From Ignelater luminosus (lineage: Eukaryota; Arthropoda; Insecta; Coleoptera; Elateridae), in assembly GCA_011009095.1 (NCBI GenBank), contig VTPC01006103.1, positions 38,705 to 102,704 of the forward strand: a DNA stretch of 64,000 nt, written 5' to 3'. The position numbers and the translations under genes were made by a program. Of this stretch, positions 46,401 through 58,776 are shown in pieces. How positions within the stretch are numbered: position 1 is the first letter of the stretch; each line of letters opens with the position of its first letter. The notes beneath the pieces are model-generated. The model had not been told where the DNA came from and ran no database searches. It was given only the letters and a program-made list of their open reading frames with translations.

Positions 46401-49400
46401 TCACTAAAGATTTAAACTATTCGGATTGGATACGATGAATTCGAATGATTTTATTTTTTCTAGACAAAGAACTTGTATCGTCTTCCCGATGGCACGTGGT
46501 TGTTTGAATGGAGCTGAAAATAAATGAGAAAAGCATAAACACATAATAACTTTCTTGGCTACGGTACTTCAGGTTGCCATTTCATAGAGTGTGAAGCTCT
46601 TTTTTAAATGTTAATAAGGAACAAGGCATCAGCAAGTTATTGCTTTCCCTATTTACTGCTGTTTGTGCTCTAGTTTCCAAGACAACCTATTGTTCTATCA
46701 ATTCTGTCTATAGTAATCAGAACCTAACCAACATTACATTTGCAATTTTGAACCAGATGTCACTCACTTTGTAACGATTAGCAGTGGCCTGTTAATAAGT
46801 GAGAATTGTCTTTGAGACGATGATAGTAGCAGTATTTTAGATTACTTTCACTAGCTTTCTTTATGAAGCTTTGAATCTGTAACTTAAGCGTATTACATTA
46901 CGCCCTTTAGATACCGTTACCTTTACCTGTTTTTTTCCCTCCATTAATGTTTCTGAGTCTTGCTGTAAGAGTTAATGTCTTCTTCTACAAAGTTTCAGAA
47001 AATCAAGCAAGATTTTCGTTTTATAGATCAAAAATTGTATCAACTGGTACCTCAACTCTAGCAACAGATGTTCCGTGGCTTAGGGACATTAGGATGTAAC
47101 TCAGGTAATGCAGAAGCTAGACAAAAACAAGAAGAAATTAACAATTACTATATTGGACATCTGTCGATATCCCTTTGCTTGTCCTACTTCAGTCCTTTGT
47201 TATCTAAAGGCCCACCTTGCCGTCTATGTTATATTTGCATAATTATTAATTAAACCCAAAAATTAAATTGCAAATTTGCGTCACGTTGCAGTTACAACAT
47301 ACCTCTATCTTATTATTATATAAAACTCGTTAAGGGCCATGTCGGTCCATATTTGAATTGCGTATGTACGGTCCAAATTTTAGCTTTGTCACTTGCCAAA
47401 AATGTAATATTCTAGATCTTGATACTTCGACAGGTGCATTTGTAATTTGACTGGATTTATTCACTTTTAATCCTCTTGTAATATTACTTAAGTTTCTTCA
47501 ATTTCCACTCTCAAGTTGTGTTGGAGAGAATTTCTTGCTTTTTAAAAAAAGTAAAATACTTACGTGTGACATTTTTGCTAATAGCTAGCTCAACAATTTC
47601 TTTGGAACGATTACACATTTTCACTGGATCAAACAAGATTAAGGAATTGTTTTTCTTTTTTTGAGTTCTGGGAAACGCAATACTATATCTCGTGTTTTTA
47701 AACATCTTATGTTAGATGGTTGGCATGAAGAAACTAAGTAAAAACTGTCCTCTTGCTCTTCTTATGTTAATATTTTCACAACAAATACTATGAAGAAGAA
47801 ATATAGCGAACGCAAAAAGTAAAAGCTTTTCCACAAATAAGGAGAAGGTAGCAGATCAGTAGGGTTTGCATGCTAGAAATCTATCAAGTAGATACGCCGA
47901 GATCGTAAATTTACTGGATATTTTTTTTAAATCAGCTAAAGACGTCTTTGTAAAAACTCAACGTTAATAATGAAGTCGTTTGTGGTAAAAATAGTGCTTT
48001 AAGAAAAGGTTCTTCCTTTTATCCAACTTTATTAATTTCTCTTTCTAGAAGTTGACTTTACATCCTGATTTGTAATTAATCTTAAAAATTCTAAAAGCTA
48101 AAAGGTCTAAAGTCGACATAAACAATCTATTATAATTCAAATAAACTCGATTTTCCCAAAACGACGGTATTTGAATTATAAGAATAACCAAAGATCTATT
48201 AAATGGTTTCCATTATGGTTCAATAACATTATGAGAATAATAGACTTTAATATAGAAGTTATAGCAGTTGAACTCCTTTCAGGAAGTGTCTAATTATTTT
48301 AGATAATCCTGATTAAGGCTTTCGAATTCCCCTAATAATGACTTCGCGCTGAATTATTACTGGGTAGATTCTGTTCAAATTAATTTGTCGACGTTAGAAT
48401 TACATCCTTTATATAATTACCATTTACAGGTGAATTTAATTCGATTCAGTTTTGTCATCTGTAAATTTATTGTTTTGATCGATTCCCTGTTTATTCTTTC
48501 AAATAAAATTCTCGTTTACTTGCCTAAATGTAAGAACATTTCGCGTTATAAAATCTACTTTCGTGCAAGATTCAGTCAGTTAGCGTTAGGAAAATCTGCT
48601 ACGAAACACTTGCGTAAATAATGCCCTTCATAAAAGAAAACGATCTTCGAAATTCGATACCAATTTAATAACTTTTCCAGATAGTTGGCTACACACCCAT
48701 AACTGCAAATGAACAAAAAATAGCACGTATTACTTTCTGCCGTTCGCTTTTCCACATCATGTTGTTTCTAAAATTGACAGTTTCCTTTAAAGTACCTTCA
48801 GCAGCATAACACAGAATTATTGACAACCTCGTCCTTACATTCACGATCGAATGTATTACATGATAAAATGTAATCTCACGTCTTTTATACGTCCTGTAAT
48901 GTGAAGTTTTCCAGTCGTGGAATTTTCTTTTTTCCATCTCAAATCGTATTTCCTTTTTATCAAATAATCTCATTTCAACTGCTTTTAAAACAAAAGTATC
49001 TATTTTCAATTAATCTTTGTTTTAAAGTAGTAGCAATCAAACTTCTGAAAATTAAATTGTGATCGATTCTGGAAGTACTTTTATTATCCAACAAACACTT
49101 CCTTTCATTTTATTAAAGATACCTTTTTTCATTTTATTTTAACTCATTCAAATAACAGCTTCCTAAGAATTTCTTAAATTTTTTGACGTCTCCTTCAACT
49201 TTAAATTGTTCCGACTAAAGTTCAGGGCGCTAACTTTTCTTCCCGCTTTTATATCCTACACTTTAGTGCGTATAAAAACTCCCATTCCGTTTTAATTTTA
49301 CCGACCGTTTATTCTTATTACGTCCCAAATTGATGTCATTTTCTAGAGGGTCACTTCTCAAATCGTAAGAGCTTGTCCGAGGGTCCGGCTAATGTAACCG

Positions 49401-51399
49401 CATAGTGTCATCACTCACCACTCTTCTTTCTATTTTCCGTTTGGATTTCTATTACATTTTTTACACGTAAACAACATTCTATCCTTTCTGCAGTATTCTA
49501 GACTGTATTTTGTGGAGAGAGTTGGAAAATCCGAGTATATATTTTTTGAGTTAACAACAGGAACTGGCTGCAATTTCCAGACAGGATCTCTACATTACTT
49601 CCATTTTAAATTGATCTTTCGTCCACTCTGTGTGTTACATGTGAATTGAACAGTTTTATTTACTATTCATTTCTACGCATGCTAGCACTTCCCACAGTTT
49701 TGTTGGGTTTGTTTTGTGTTTGACGGTTTCGTTAAGTTTGTGGTACAATTAATTGTGTAGCCGCGGAAATTGAAAAGTACCTTATATAAAGGGAAGACTT
49801 AAGTCTTTTAACACTTTAATGGACTACCAGAGAATGTTACAAATGACTAAATTTCAGTTTTTATTGAACATAGTGTGTTTTAGCATTAGAAGTATCAAGA
49901 AAGTAAATACAGTAAATAGAACACTATCATATTTTCACAAATTAATTCTTTTGATTAACTACTTCACTAATAAAAAGATTAGTTTTCGGAGTACTTTCAT
50001 CGTACAGAAATGGGAATAGCTTTCATCGTACTAGTTACGTCATAAATCAAAATTCGATACGTAGATTAATGTGCTCGTTTTATCTATCTTAATTGCTGAA
50101 ATACTAAGTGTAGCAGCAGGCAACACAGCGACAAGAGTCTTGGCTCATTAAAAAAACGACAGTTGCAAGGGAAAAGGTTTTAGAATGGCCCACATACGAT
50201 CACGAAATAATAATAAAATGAGGCAATGTTCCAAATCTTCCTAGATCCAGATGCAAACATATACTAAACTAACACAATTTTGAGCTATAAAATCATAATA
50301 ATGAATAAGAAAATCAAAGAGACGAGAATATGCAAATATACAGGATGCATTACATTGAAATCAATGAAGGTAGCTGCTTAATAGCAGTAATCGTGTAAAT
50401 GTTTAGTACCACACCAATATTCGAGTTGATTGAGTATGATGACAATGTTTGGAAAGTTAAAACTAAATTAAAAAAACTACCGTCACTTTATCACTTAGTT
50501 TATTGAATCCTAGAAAGTCAGAATAATCATCTGGTGATAACACACTAAATGTGGTTTACTGCGTGAGTTTCTATCTCCGAAAGAAAAAAATAATTTATTA
50601 TATATATCACCAAGATGGCTGAGCCAAGTAATCGGTTAGATATTCTACCCAAGATGTACAAGAAATGTATACTTCATTGTCATCATAAATCTTTACACAC
50701 TTAAGTGCATTTCAAAGTCGGTTAACGACTCAGTCGATTGCGATTATTTCTACCCAACAAATGTTGCCATTTTCCAATATTCTACAAAACCTTTTCATGC
50801 ATTTCATAACCTTTTCGAGTCAAAGTTGCAGCTATAAGTTGCCATATATTTGTGACGTTTACTATGAAAATTCTTCCATAACGACAAGAACCTAACAGAT
50901 GCTTACTATTCATTCTCATTTAATGTTTGCAATGGTATATGTTAGTGAGTTCCAGAATTCGAAGCAATCTTGCCTACAAGCATCCTGAGATTTTCTCTTC
51001 TAGTTGGTATTGTAAAAACTGTTTGTCATGCTTCCGCAATATTGCAATTGTTGATAATTTCGTATTTAAAGACATCCATAAGAGTGATAGCTTTTTGGAA
51101 CTTGCCTGTGTATAACCATGCAAGAGTGACCGTAAAATTCTAAACGACAGCTCACATTCATCCACTAAGAGAACAATGTATAAACCACATCATCGTCAGG
51201 AGCAAAACTTCTTAAACAACGACAGAGGGAAATAAAAGAGCTGACTACGTAATGTTTAATATCAGAATCTTTAAGGCCACCATGGATGTAAGTATACTGT
51301 GTGATGGGAAATGAATCGCAACACTCGGACCCTTAAACCCATACTTGGGGAGCTAGTATCTTATAGTCAGTTGCTCAGTAGAAAACCAGCGGCTGTTGC
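46401..51399. other. no gene recognised
   Basis: Mostly AT-rich. The longest frame is 106 residues at 48,689-49,009 (-), basic and without a recognised domain. A TTATATAAAG word at about 49,781 precedes an ATG at 49,819 that opens a 66-codon frame with no domain. This is noted only as a weak promoter-like arrangement. Confidence 0.4.
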
Positions 51400-52020
51400 A
51401 AATTGCAGTATGGACTGCATCTGGGTTTCACAAACATCTTCGAGTTTAAAAAATTTAACTTATTTGGATGCGCTTGAATAGAATGTACATAGATATTTTC
51501 TCGTTGTTGCTGTAATACCTATAATTGATGTCTTTTCAAAGATCAGAAATGTTGATGTTCTTATTGAGATCCACATGACTAGTAAGCAGACCAGTGACGA
51601 TCTCTTATATTTCATCTGCTTATTTTGAGTAGCTAGTGCACGATTGTGTAAAATTAGAATTATTAGAAGTCTAGCTGATACAGTTACTTTGTGATCTTCA
51701 AAGATTCCAATCTGTGATGGATCTACTGACGTAGCTTAGCAAGAGATCAAATGCCGACTGTGATCCAAGGAAGAGGCCAATAGCTTTCCTTAGGTCAGAG
51801 TATCAGCCTTTTCATTACTCTGTATGTCAAAATGTTCTGGAATTCACATGAGAACCATCCCGTTCCTATAGGACTCTCTAAGACCAGATGAGATATAACA
51901 GACGGAACTGCCAGGATTCGAAGAGCCGCTTAACTGTCAAATACTAATATGCTGAGTACTGTAACCTATATAAAGCTTCTAGTGCGTTCAAGCTAGTATA
52001 GCCAAAATCTCTGATTAAAC
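51400..52020 (-). pseudogene. LINE RNase H and C-terminal region
   Basis: The minus strand reads PEHFDIQSNEKADTLT at about 51,840-51,793. This is the RNase H motif PGH.GI.GNE.AD.L, here with the PGH glycine changed but the NE.AD residues kept. Further on comes TGLLTSHVDLNKNINISDL at about 51,605-51,545, matching the (V)GLLTGH..L.KHL..(I)GL motif just before the terminal zinc cluster of RNase H-bearing LINEs. An eroded SMYILFK follows, where H.L..C is expected. The orientation matches the LINE fragment at 54.9-55.8 kb beyond the mariner-like element. Confidence 0.68.
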
Positions 52021-52790
52021 AATTTTACATATCAGCCAAGAAAAAACAAAAGTTTTACTTTTGATTTTTGAGTTCATAGAACCCTTCTCAGTGCCTTCCT
52101 TAAATCTCGATTTGTTTCAACCAGACAAGACGGTTTGAGGTTTAGCAAAAGTAAATGTTAAAACTATAGTCATTGCTTGCTGCAAAAAAATAAGTCATTC
52201 CCCATCAATTTCAAAATTCATCAAGAATTATCAATCATTTGTTTAGTTTCATGTTGAGCTGGTCTAGGTATTGTTGATGTTTGGGATCGCAAAACAAATT
52301 CTTACTAATGTACAGAGTAGGCCAAATTTGGTAGTTGTTCTCGAAACTCAAAAGAGTTAGAGAAAACTGAAAACCCATCACTGATTTTTTCAATTTATGT
52401 TTGTTAGTATAACCAGAATTTAGATCAGGCCTTTGTTCCTGCATTACAGCCAAAACTGACTTTTGAATATCGCATTCTGCTGAACGACAGGCAGAGTCCA
52501 TGAGCGAAGGCGATCCGCAGACATTAGATCGGGCAAAAAGAAGAAATGAGAATTATATACATAGGATTAGCTAAGGTTGAATTAATAGGAAAATATACCT
52601 TCGTAAAGACAATACCCTACCATCACATCTTTCGAAAAACCAGCTAATCTAACTACCTATATTCTTTGATTTATAAGTCATAACCCACTTTGAACAAACA
52701 CTTCTGGTTTTCCAGGGCCCACCACCTCACTCACTAATCCTCATATTTGAACGGTACACCTTCAGCAAACCTAAGTATTTCCCTTCCATA
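52021..52790 (-). other. probable LINE-derived stretch, not assignable
   Basis: An 88-residue minus-strand frame at 52,501-52,235 has no motif that I can place. Position and orientation between two LINE-like pieces suggest it belongs to the same decayed element. Confidence 0.3.
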
Positions 52791-52859
52791 TACAGGGTGG
52801 CGCAAAATGAGCTTTGTGGTTTTAATTCGTTATAACTTTTTTTTAAATTTTGTAGTAAA

Positions 52860-53138
52860 TTATATACCTATGTTATATCGAAAAGTACAGTACACAAATG
52901 GGGAATTTAATTGACCTAAACACGGAAGATGGCGTCCCGCAAATGGTGACCATTTTCTGTTTCGCACATTCGCGCTCTTTTCATTGCAAATATTGGTTTT
53001 CAGTTGAAGGAAAGTTGCCGGTTTATTGACGTACATTCGTTCTTTCAAATAAGCCCAAAGCAAACAGCCAGCAGCGGTTAAATACGATGAACGCGGCGGC
53101 CAATTTAATTGGAACCACATTTGTGAATGATTTTGCAC
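52860..53138 (-). pseudogene. Tc1/mariner-type transposase C-terminal fragment
   Basis: The open frame includes FQLNWPPRSSYLTAAGCLLW, then AYLKERMYVNKPATFLQLKT. NWPPRS.DLTP.D..LWG..K..VY.NKP.T...L is the end of the DDE/D domain in this transposase group. The third catalytic acidic residue is replaced by Gly. The frame later reads GRHLP and runs into the left terminal repeat. Confidence 0.82.
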
Positions 53139-53369
53139 AGCTGGCCTTAAAGAGTTTTCCTACAGCATTTGATATTGAGCAGAATTAATGATGACTAGAT
53201 CACCGGCTTTATTTTCAAAGAAGTATGGGCCAATGATCTTTTTTGACGATACACCGCACCATACATACACTTAAGTAGGTGTAATTCTCGCTGATTAATT
53301 GCTCTTGCATTCTCCGTGGCCCATATCCTGCAGTTTTGTTTATTAACGAAGCCTGATGAATTTCTTAAA

Positions 53370-53860
53370 ACTTTTGTTCAGTATTTTTTGATACATAAAA
53401 AACTTTCCCTTTTTAAACTGTCTACAATTATTTTCAAACAATTACAGTGAACTGGACTTGTTCGTCCTGTGTCTTTTAACCAACTATGTCTTAAAGCTAC
53501 GGAAAAACTAAAATTAACCATCTAAACAAAGCTGCCCACTTGCATTTCTGTCCACTGTGCACGCCTATTTTTTCGTCCCTTACACATATGGCATCGATTC
53601 CTACAAAGGGCGGCATACATTGCTTAACACTAAGTACCGGAAATTCTTAACTGTCCTTAAGAGAATGTCCGTGCACCCGACGTCACGCTGACACCAACGC
53701 CTTTTACAAAAGTTTCAAACGGGCGACACACTGAGATCTCTATTGTTACCAAATGCACAGCATTTTGCACCCGCACCATATAATTGTTTTATAGCAGTTC
53801 ACATAAACGCGCACATGCCCGATACCGTGAACACAAATCCTAACAAAGCCAATTAATTGG
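53370..53860. other. unexplained insert inside the transposon
   Basis: Intact relatives need only about 70 bp between the QELK...QR motif and the NKQNCRIW motif, but here there are about 530 bp. The extra DNA is less AT-rich than the flanks on average and has no transposase similarity that I can see. It also has no clear terminal repeats. Minus-strand pieces such as KQCMPPFVGIDAICVRDEK look coding-like but unassigned. Confidence 0.5.
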
Positions 53861-53882
53861 AAATGGGCTTTAACGCTCATTT

Positions 53883-54215
53883 TCAAATTGTGGATGAAAT
53901 TGAGATTCTGCTCTGCCGCAACAAAATGGCATATTGAATCCTTTGCGGGTAGTCTGTCTGCTTCAATTCTTGCACAAGCTGCACTTTATATGGGAACATG
54001 TGCAATAGAGCCAAGATCCTCCGAAGGGACCTCCGCGATAGCCTGAGTAGAGCCGAACGTCTCCTTGTTGATTTTTCTGGACTATCCTGTACACTCTCCA
54101 GTACACGTTGAATATTGTCATCCGTTTGCACCGTACGTGGTCTTCCGGTACCACGAAGGTTTCTTACTGACCCTTTTTGTCGAAAATGTGCAACCAGACG
54201 ATTTATTGTTGGCAC
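53883..54215 (-). pseudogene. Tc1/mariner-type transposase N-terminal fragment
   Basis: The 110-residue open frame contains the end of the first helix-turn-helix (INRLVAHFRQKGSVRNL), the linker GTGRPRTVQTDDNI with the GRPR AT-hook-like motif, and the second helix-turn-helix (RRRSALLRLSRRSLRRIL). It ends with MFPYKVQLVQELKQTDYPQR, which precedes the catalytic domain. A frameshift upstream separates it from the N-terminal YTIEQKTKI start. In an intact protein this part binds the terminal inverted repeats. Confidence 0.85.
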
Positions 54216-54445
54216 TATGCAACCCTCACATTAAGATATCGACGATATACACGCTGCGTCAATACATTTGACCGTTGGTTTCCGAAATGAAATTTGATGA
54301 TTTTTGTTTTTTGTTCTATTGTGTATCATTCCATATTAAATTTCCAAAGTCTTGTCTACAATATTCTGAAAACAAACAAAAACAAAATTGAAATAAAAAA
54401 ATTTAACGAATTTGAACCATAACGCTGATTTTGCGCTACCCTGTA

Positions 54446-54899
54446 TATATGGGTGATCAATCCACTCCTTGCCTGTTACAAACTAATAAAATCTTCAAAC
54501 AATTGTCTTGTTGGTATTCTCCTGCATGTATAGTTTGGCTCCTCTTCACATAAACACACTTGGCATAATCTGGCATGGTACTGGCAGAAGAGGATAAGCC
54601 TCGTAGAAAGTTAAATAACTTCTCTTCCTAAGTTCAAGAAGTTTATATCTAATTGGTACGTACATTGATAACTATCACTCTAGTTGTTATTATTCCACAT
54701 TTGGTTCATTTCTTTCTTAACTATTGACACACGCCGTTCTAATTTGCTAATCATGACTCGCAGGAGAAGATTTGCCCTTTTCTATCGAAACCTGTTCTGG
54801 TCTCATTCATACGGTACCTTACTTTGCTCCTAATGGCCGGGCGGGGAAAAGACAGAAACATTAATTGATTCTCCCATTATTTTGTCCTTCATTTTTAGA
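54446..54899. other. probable LINE-derived stretch, not assignable
   Basis: It lies between the transposon right terminus and the LINE fragment. Stop-broken minus-strand frames show no motif I can place. Confidence 0.3.
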
Positions 54900-55830
54900 G
54901 AAACCTTCTTTCTGCTCTCTACCTCAAGCCATAGAGGTTTTAATGTTCACAGAAATTTGAAGACTATAGTCTAGCTATCGTAAGGTCCTTGTATGGTTTG
55001 TAAATGACGTTTAGTTTGACTGTACTTATAACTTTTCTTCCACGCTGCACCTCTGTATAGAAACATTGATCTTTCTCTCCTTAGATGCAGTCTTTAGAAT
55101 GTGGAATTGAACCTTTCAAATCTTACCATACACGATCATTGACTTTTGCGCCACTGCCAACTTCCCCTTTGTCAGCTCTTTACACTGTTTAATAAGCAAA
55201 GGTTGTCTTATCTACCACCACTTTCAAGTATATAATTACTCCTTACAAAAGCACTAAAACCTCTCGACAATATTGATTTCTTTTTAATTCTTTTAACCGC
55301 AGCATTTGATCGTCCACAAAAACCTAGTAACCGTAACATTCATTTTTAAACAATTTGTCAGTAAGGACGAGTCTCAATGAGGATCCTTGCAAATACCCTC
55401 TCTAGATTTCGTTTATGACATCCCCACTGCTAACTCTTACTCAAAAAGTCCCGAATCACGTTTCTCGAGCAACTCTTTCTTTTTAACATTCTTATTATTG
55501 TGTATACAAGGCTGAGCTAAAGGCATTAATGTTTAGGACTACGACAGGCGTATGCTTTTTCCCTCTACGTTAATTCTAATGTTATCTAAGACTATCTGGA
55601 TAGTTTGTAGCATGATTCTGAACTCATAGTGCCTCTTGAATATCTTCCCACCAGATTCTAATTAAAATGTAACTCTCTTTTGTCATATTCTTCTCTTGGT
55701 TTTTCCGTATACTCTTTTTGCAACTTCTTCCTCACTTTTGTTACATCACTCTTTTTGGCAGTTAACTCGTCATTCTACCATGGAATGTACCGAGATCCTT
55801 TAGCCCTTCTAAAGTAGTCACAAAACCAAT
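54900..55830 (-). mobile_element. R1-like LINE fragment (linker region)
   Basis: The minus strand reads GSRYIPW, a stop, NDELTAKKSDVTKVRKKLQ and EYTEKPREEYDK at about 55,795-55,690. This corresponds to the PWW..ELT..R..VR.LRK motif between endonuclease and reverse transcriptase in R1-type LINEs. The second Trp codon is mutated to TAG. The rest, to about 54,900, is eroded. The same motif appears in the LINE at 25.2 kb, so the two are relatives. With the RNase H piece at 51.4-52.0 kb it could be one LINE later split by the Tc1/mariner-type element. Confidence 0.55.
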
Positions 55831-58636
55831 AATAAATAGTACCATGTGTATAAAAAGTTGTCTTCTCAAGTGACCCATGGAGACAAAATAATGTCTGTGA
55901 TTAATCCCTTCAGTTAGTTAAATTGTCTCTTTGTTTGTACTTTGATAAGCTGTCAAACTGCAATTTATTGGCTAATCATTACAAATTAACTTCATATTGA
56001 AAACTGATGCTCACAATAGAACAAAAATCATTTAATTTAGAATCTTAGTTCCATATTTTGTTAATTTAATTGAAATAAATCTAATTGTGTTGCTTATTCG
56101 AAACATTCCCGCCTACTTTTGACATTGCAACTACTATTAGTAGTTCTTATGTATTTACCCGACCTGAACGGCATAAGACACGTTTTTTTAACCGTAGGTG
56201 ACTCTGATAAGACGAGTTTTTTTCCACATGTTATTGATTTTAATTATTTTTAATTTTGTAATAGAAAATTTAAATTGCAAAAACTCTTGAGCTTGTTCGT
56301 GTAAAAAGATAGAGTTCATGAAAATTATTACTAAAGAAGTTTAAACTTTGATTTTTAACTTTCTTTTTTATTTTTATTTCCGGAACAACTTGAGAGACAA
56401 GACAACCACTAGTTACAAACTTTAGAACAATTGTAAATGTTTAATTACTCTTGTCTCAACTTTGTTGTTGGCTGCTAATCCGAACGCTTACGTTTAATTA
56501 TATAGACAACCAACTGATCTTACTTAGTTTGACCTTCTTTTTAGTTACTACGATTTCCTATATGCAGCAACTTAAACGTAACATGGTTTGTGTTTTAAAA
56601 ATATTTCAAAAAGAGAAATAAATCAGGATTATCAAGGATTTTTTTTATTTCGCTTCCTACAAGTTTTTGGTTTTAATTGTAGGTGAAACTCAGAAGGACA
56701 ATAAGCTGTTTTTAATGTCATTTTTGAAAATCATTAAAAATATAATACAAGTATCTAACTATATTTATGTTACATTGAATCTTTTGGTATCGTTAGTTGA
56801 CATTATTATTTCTTATGTCCTAGAAAATTGATTCTGTACTCCCATTTTTGTTATATGCATAAATATATCACATTCGTGACAGAAATGCAATAACGGAAAC
56901 GGGGAAACCAAGCTTGCAAGGGATGTATGGAATGTTAGCATACTGCAATCCTCCTTGTATAAACTATTTACCATTTGGAAATCGATCGTGTGGTTTCCCT
57001 TTTTACATAGATTACTTATTAGCAAACTTTGTTATTCCACACTAAAGACATAAAGTGATGATAAAATCGGTAAAATGTGCAATTTTCTAAATTTATCGCT
57101 ATTATCCTTTAGGATGTTAGTACATAAAGTATGTATTCCATACATAAACTTGCATAATACATATAATAAATTTTTGCGGTTAATATAAGATATGAGATCC
57201 CACATTGAATGTGAGAAGCAGGGTATACCTTTACCTCAACTGTTGTAAGCTGTTCGTTAATTGAAACCCTCATAAATCTAAGCACGGAATTTCACGCATC
57301 TGCTATTGAAACCGTTAGAGTTCCTGTTATTAGTCAATAATTTGATAAAGGAGAGTTGTGCGAACACATGCGATCTATATTTTCATTAAATGGATGTTAT
57401 TGTTGGAACTTAATGTTATTTGAACATGTCTAGCATGTATAAGGTAGTGAGGAAGGTAGTGGGTGTAAAATGCTAGCTTGCATTAGTTATAGTGACATAA
57501 GTAATTTCTGTTTTAGAGGTAATGGTATTTAAAGTAAAATTATAATCAAATTTGGTTGAGAAAGATGTGATAAATTAAGAATAGTAGGTTGATGGTAGGA
57601 GTAAGTTGCAAATAGTTAACCATTTGCCTTAACACGTAAGATTAAAACTTAATATTACATAGATAAAAAAATTAATTTTCAGAACTGAGATTCAGTACTT
57701 AATTCACCAGTCCTATCATCATTTCTCATTTTTATGTTTATTTTCTTGAATATAAGGACAAAAATAATAATGTGATAAGTGAAACTACAAAATGCAATTT
57801 TCTGCTGTTTCCTTATTCATTTCGTAACATATACATGCTACATAGTACGATCTCAACTGTTTTATTAACAATGAAGTATATTTTCTGTCCGCGATAATAC
57901 ATACTACTATAGTGTTACATTACAGTTAGAAATGAATAGATGAAACTTCAAGACTACTGGTATTGTTGTGAATTTCAATTCGCGACAGCGTAGCAACCAT
58001 ATTTTATTCTAAACTTGCCCATATAAAACGAAATAGAAGTTGAAATAAGAACTTTTATTGCTACTTTATTTAAATTAATTTCAATATAGATTGTATTGAA
58101 CGTTACATGTATGCTGTGTTCAGTGCTACGTGAATATTTTTTGTTATTTATTGATCTATTTTTTTTGTAGCCTGCCAAGGTTTAGAAATGTCCTATTTTG
58201 TTAGAGCAATAATGTATTTCAAATGAAAATTAAAGAATATTTTTCTTTTTATTTCTAACTTTTTATTACGGGAATTATTTTCAATTGCTTGTTATTATAA
58301 AGAACATTAAAAGTAATAAAACTTCTACTATTTACTGTTATATTTTACCTCCTTAATATAGTAAATGATATTTAGTACTTAGTGTGAGTTCATCGATCAA
58401 ATCATAAGTGATATAAAAGGAAAGCTTCTATAAAAAAAACTTGATCACTGTTTCACCAATGTTCGTACTAAAGGTGTTTTCTTTTTTGTTTCAGGTAAGC
58501 GAAACTTTTTTATTTTATCCTGAAAACAGTAACAAGGTAAGAAAACCACCCAGAAAAATATTTAGCAACGTTTTTATATTTTGTAATATATAACTGTATA
58601 CAGAAAAACAAATCTTAAGATGTTAAGTATTATCAA
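55831..58636. other. no gene recognised
   Basis: Strongly AT-rich DNA with no supported coding, RNA or repeat feature. Confidence 0.55.
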
Positions 58637-58645
58637 AGTAATTAC

Positions 58646-58776
58646 ACACATAGAAAAATCAGAATTCGTGTGAGAATCGAACCGACACAAGTTCGGCCCT
58701 TCGGGCCAAGTGCTCTACCAGTTAAGCTAGCGAAAACTAAAGTTTCTATATGTATACAGTTGTTAAATTAGGTGGT
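58646..58776 (-). mobile_element. tRNA-derived SINE or tRNA pseudogene
   Basis: On the minus strand TAGCTTAACTGGTAGAGCA (A box, about 58,728-58,710) is followed at normal tRNA spacing by GGTTCGATTCT (B box, about 58,683-58,673). A D arm with four pairs and an anticodon arm TTGGC/GCCGA around a 7-base loop CCGAAGG can be drawn. That loop has C where T33 is required, the T stem has a mismatch, and the normal 7-bp acceptor stem cannot be formed. The flanks instead share a longer imperfect inverted repeat (ACATATAGAAA... and ACACATAGAAA...). Nine-base direct repeats AGTAATTAC at 58,637 and 58,777, or alternatively TGTATACAG at 58,595 and 58,751, could be target-site duplications. It is not a functional tRNA. 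Confidence 0.6.

Larger units (their letters stand above)
52791..54445 (-). mobile_element. near full-length Tc1/mariner-type transposon with TIRs
   Basis: The left end TACAGGGTGGCGCAAAATGA and the reverse complement of the right end, TACAGGGTAGCGCAAAATCA, differ at two positions. Both termini carry TA, the expected target site of Tc1/mariner elements. The minus strand encodes a transposase: YTIEQKTKIIKFHFGNQ at the N-terminus, a helix-turn-helix to linker frame at 54,215-53,883 (INRLVAHFRQKGSVRNLRGT, ending LVQELKQTDYPQR), NKQNCRIWATEN at about 53,350, and the C-terminus LNWPPRSSYLTAAG then LKERMYVNKPATFLQLK at 53,138-52,860. The third catalytic Asp (normally P.D.FLWG) reads AAGCLLWA. At about 1,655 bp the element is longer than usual, because roughly 450 bp with no transposase similarity lie between 53,370 and 53,860. 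Confidence 0.88.

Noticed and set aside
48689..49009. 106-codon basic open frame on the minus strand
   Set aside because: No domain, no splice or promoter context, and low-complexity Lys/Arg/Glu composition; could be chance.
49781..50019. TATA-like word followed by a 66-codon ORF
   Set aside because: The ORF has no signal peptide or domain, and TATA words are frequent in this composition.
51965..51985. CTATATAAAG TATA-like word
   Set aside because: It lies inside the decayed LINE RNase H coding region on the other strand and has no downstream ORF.
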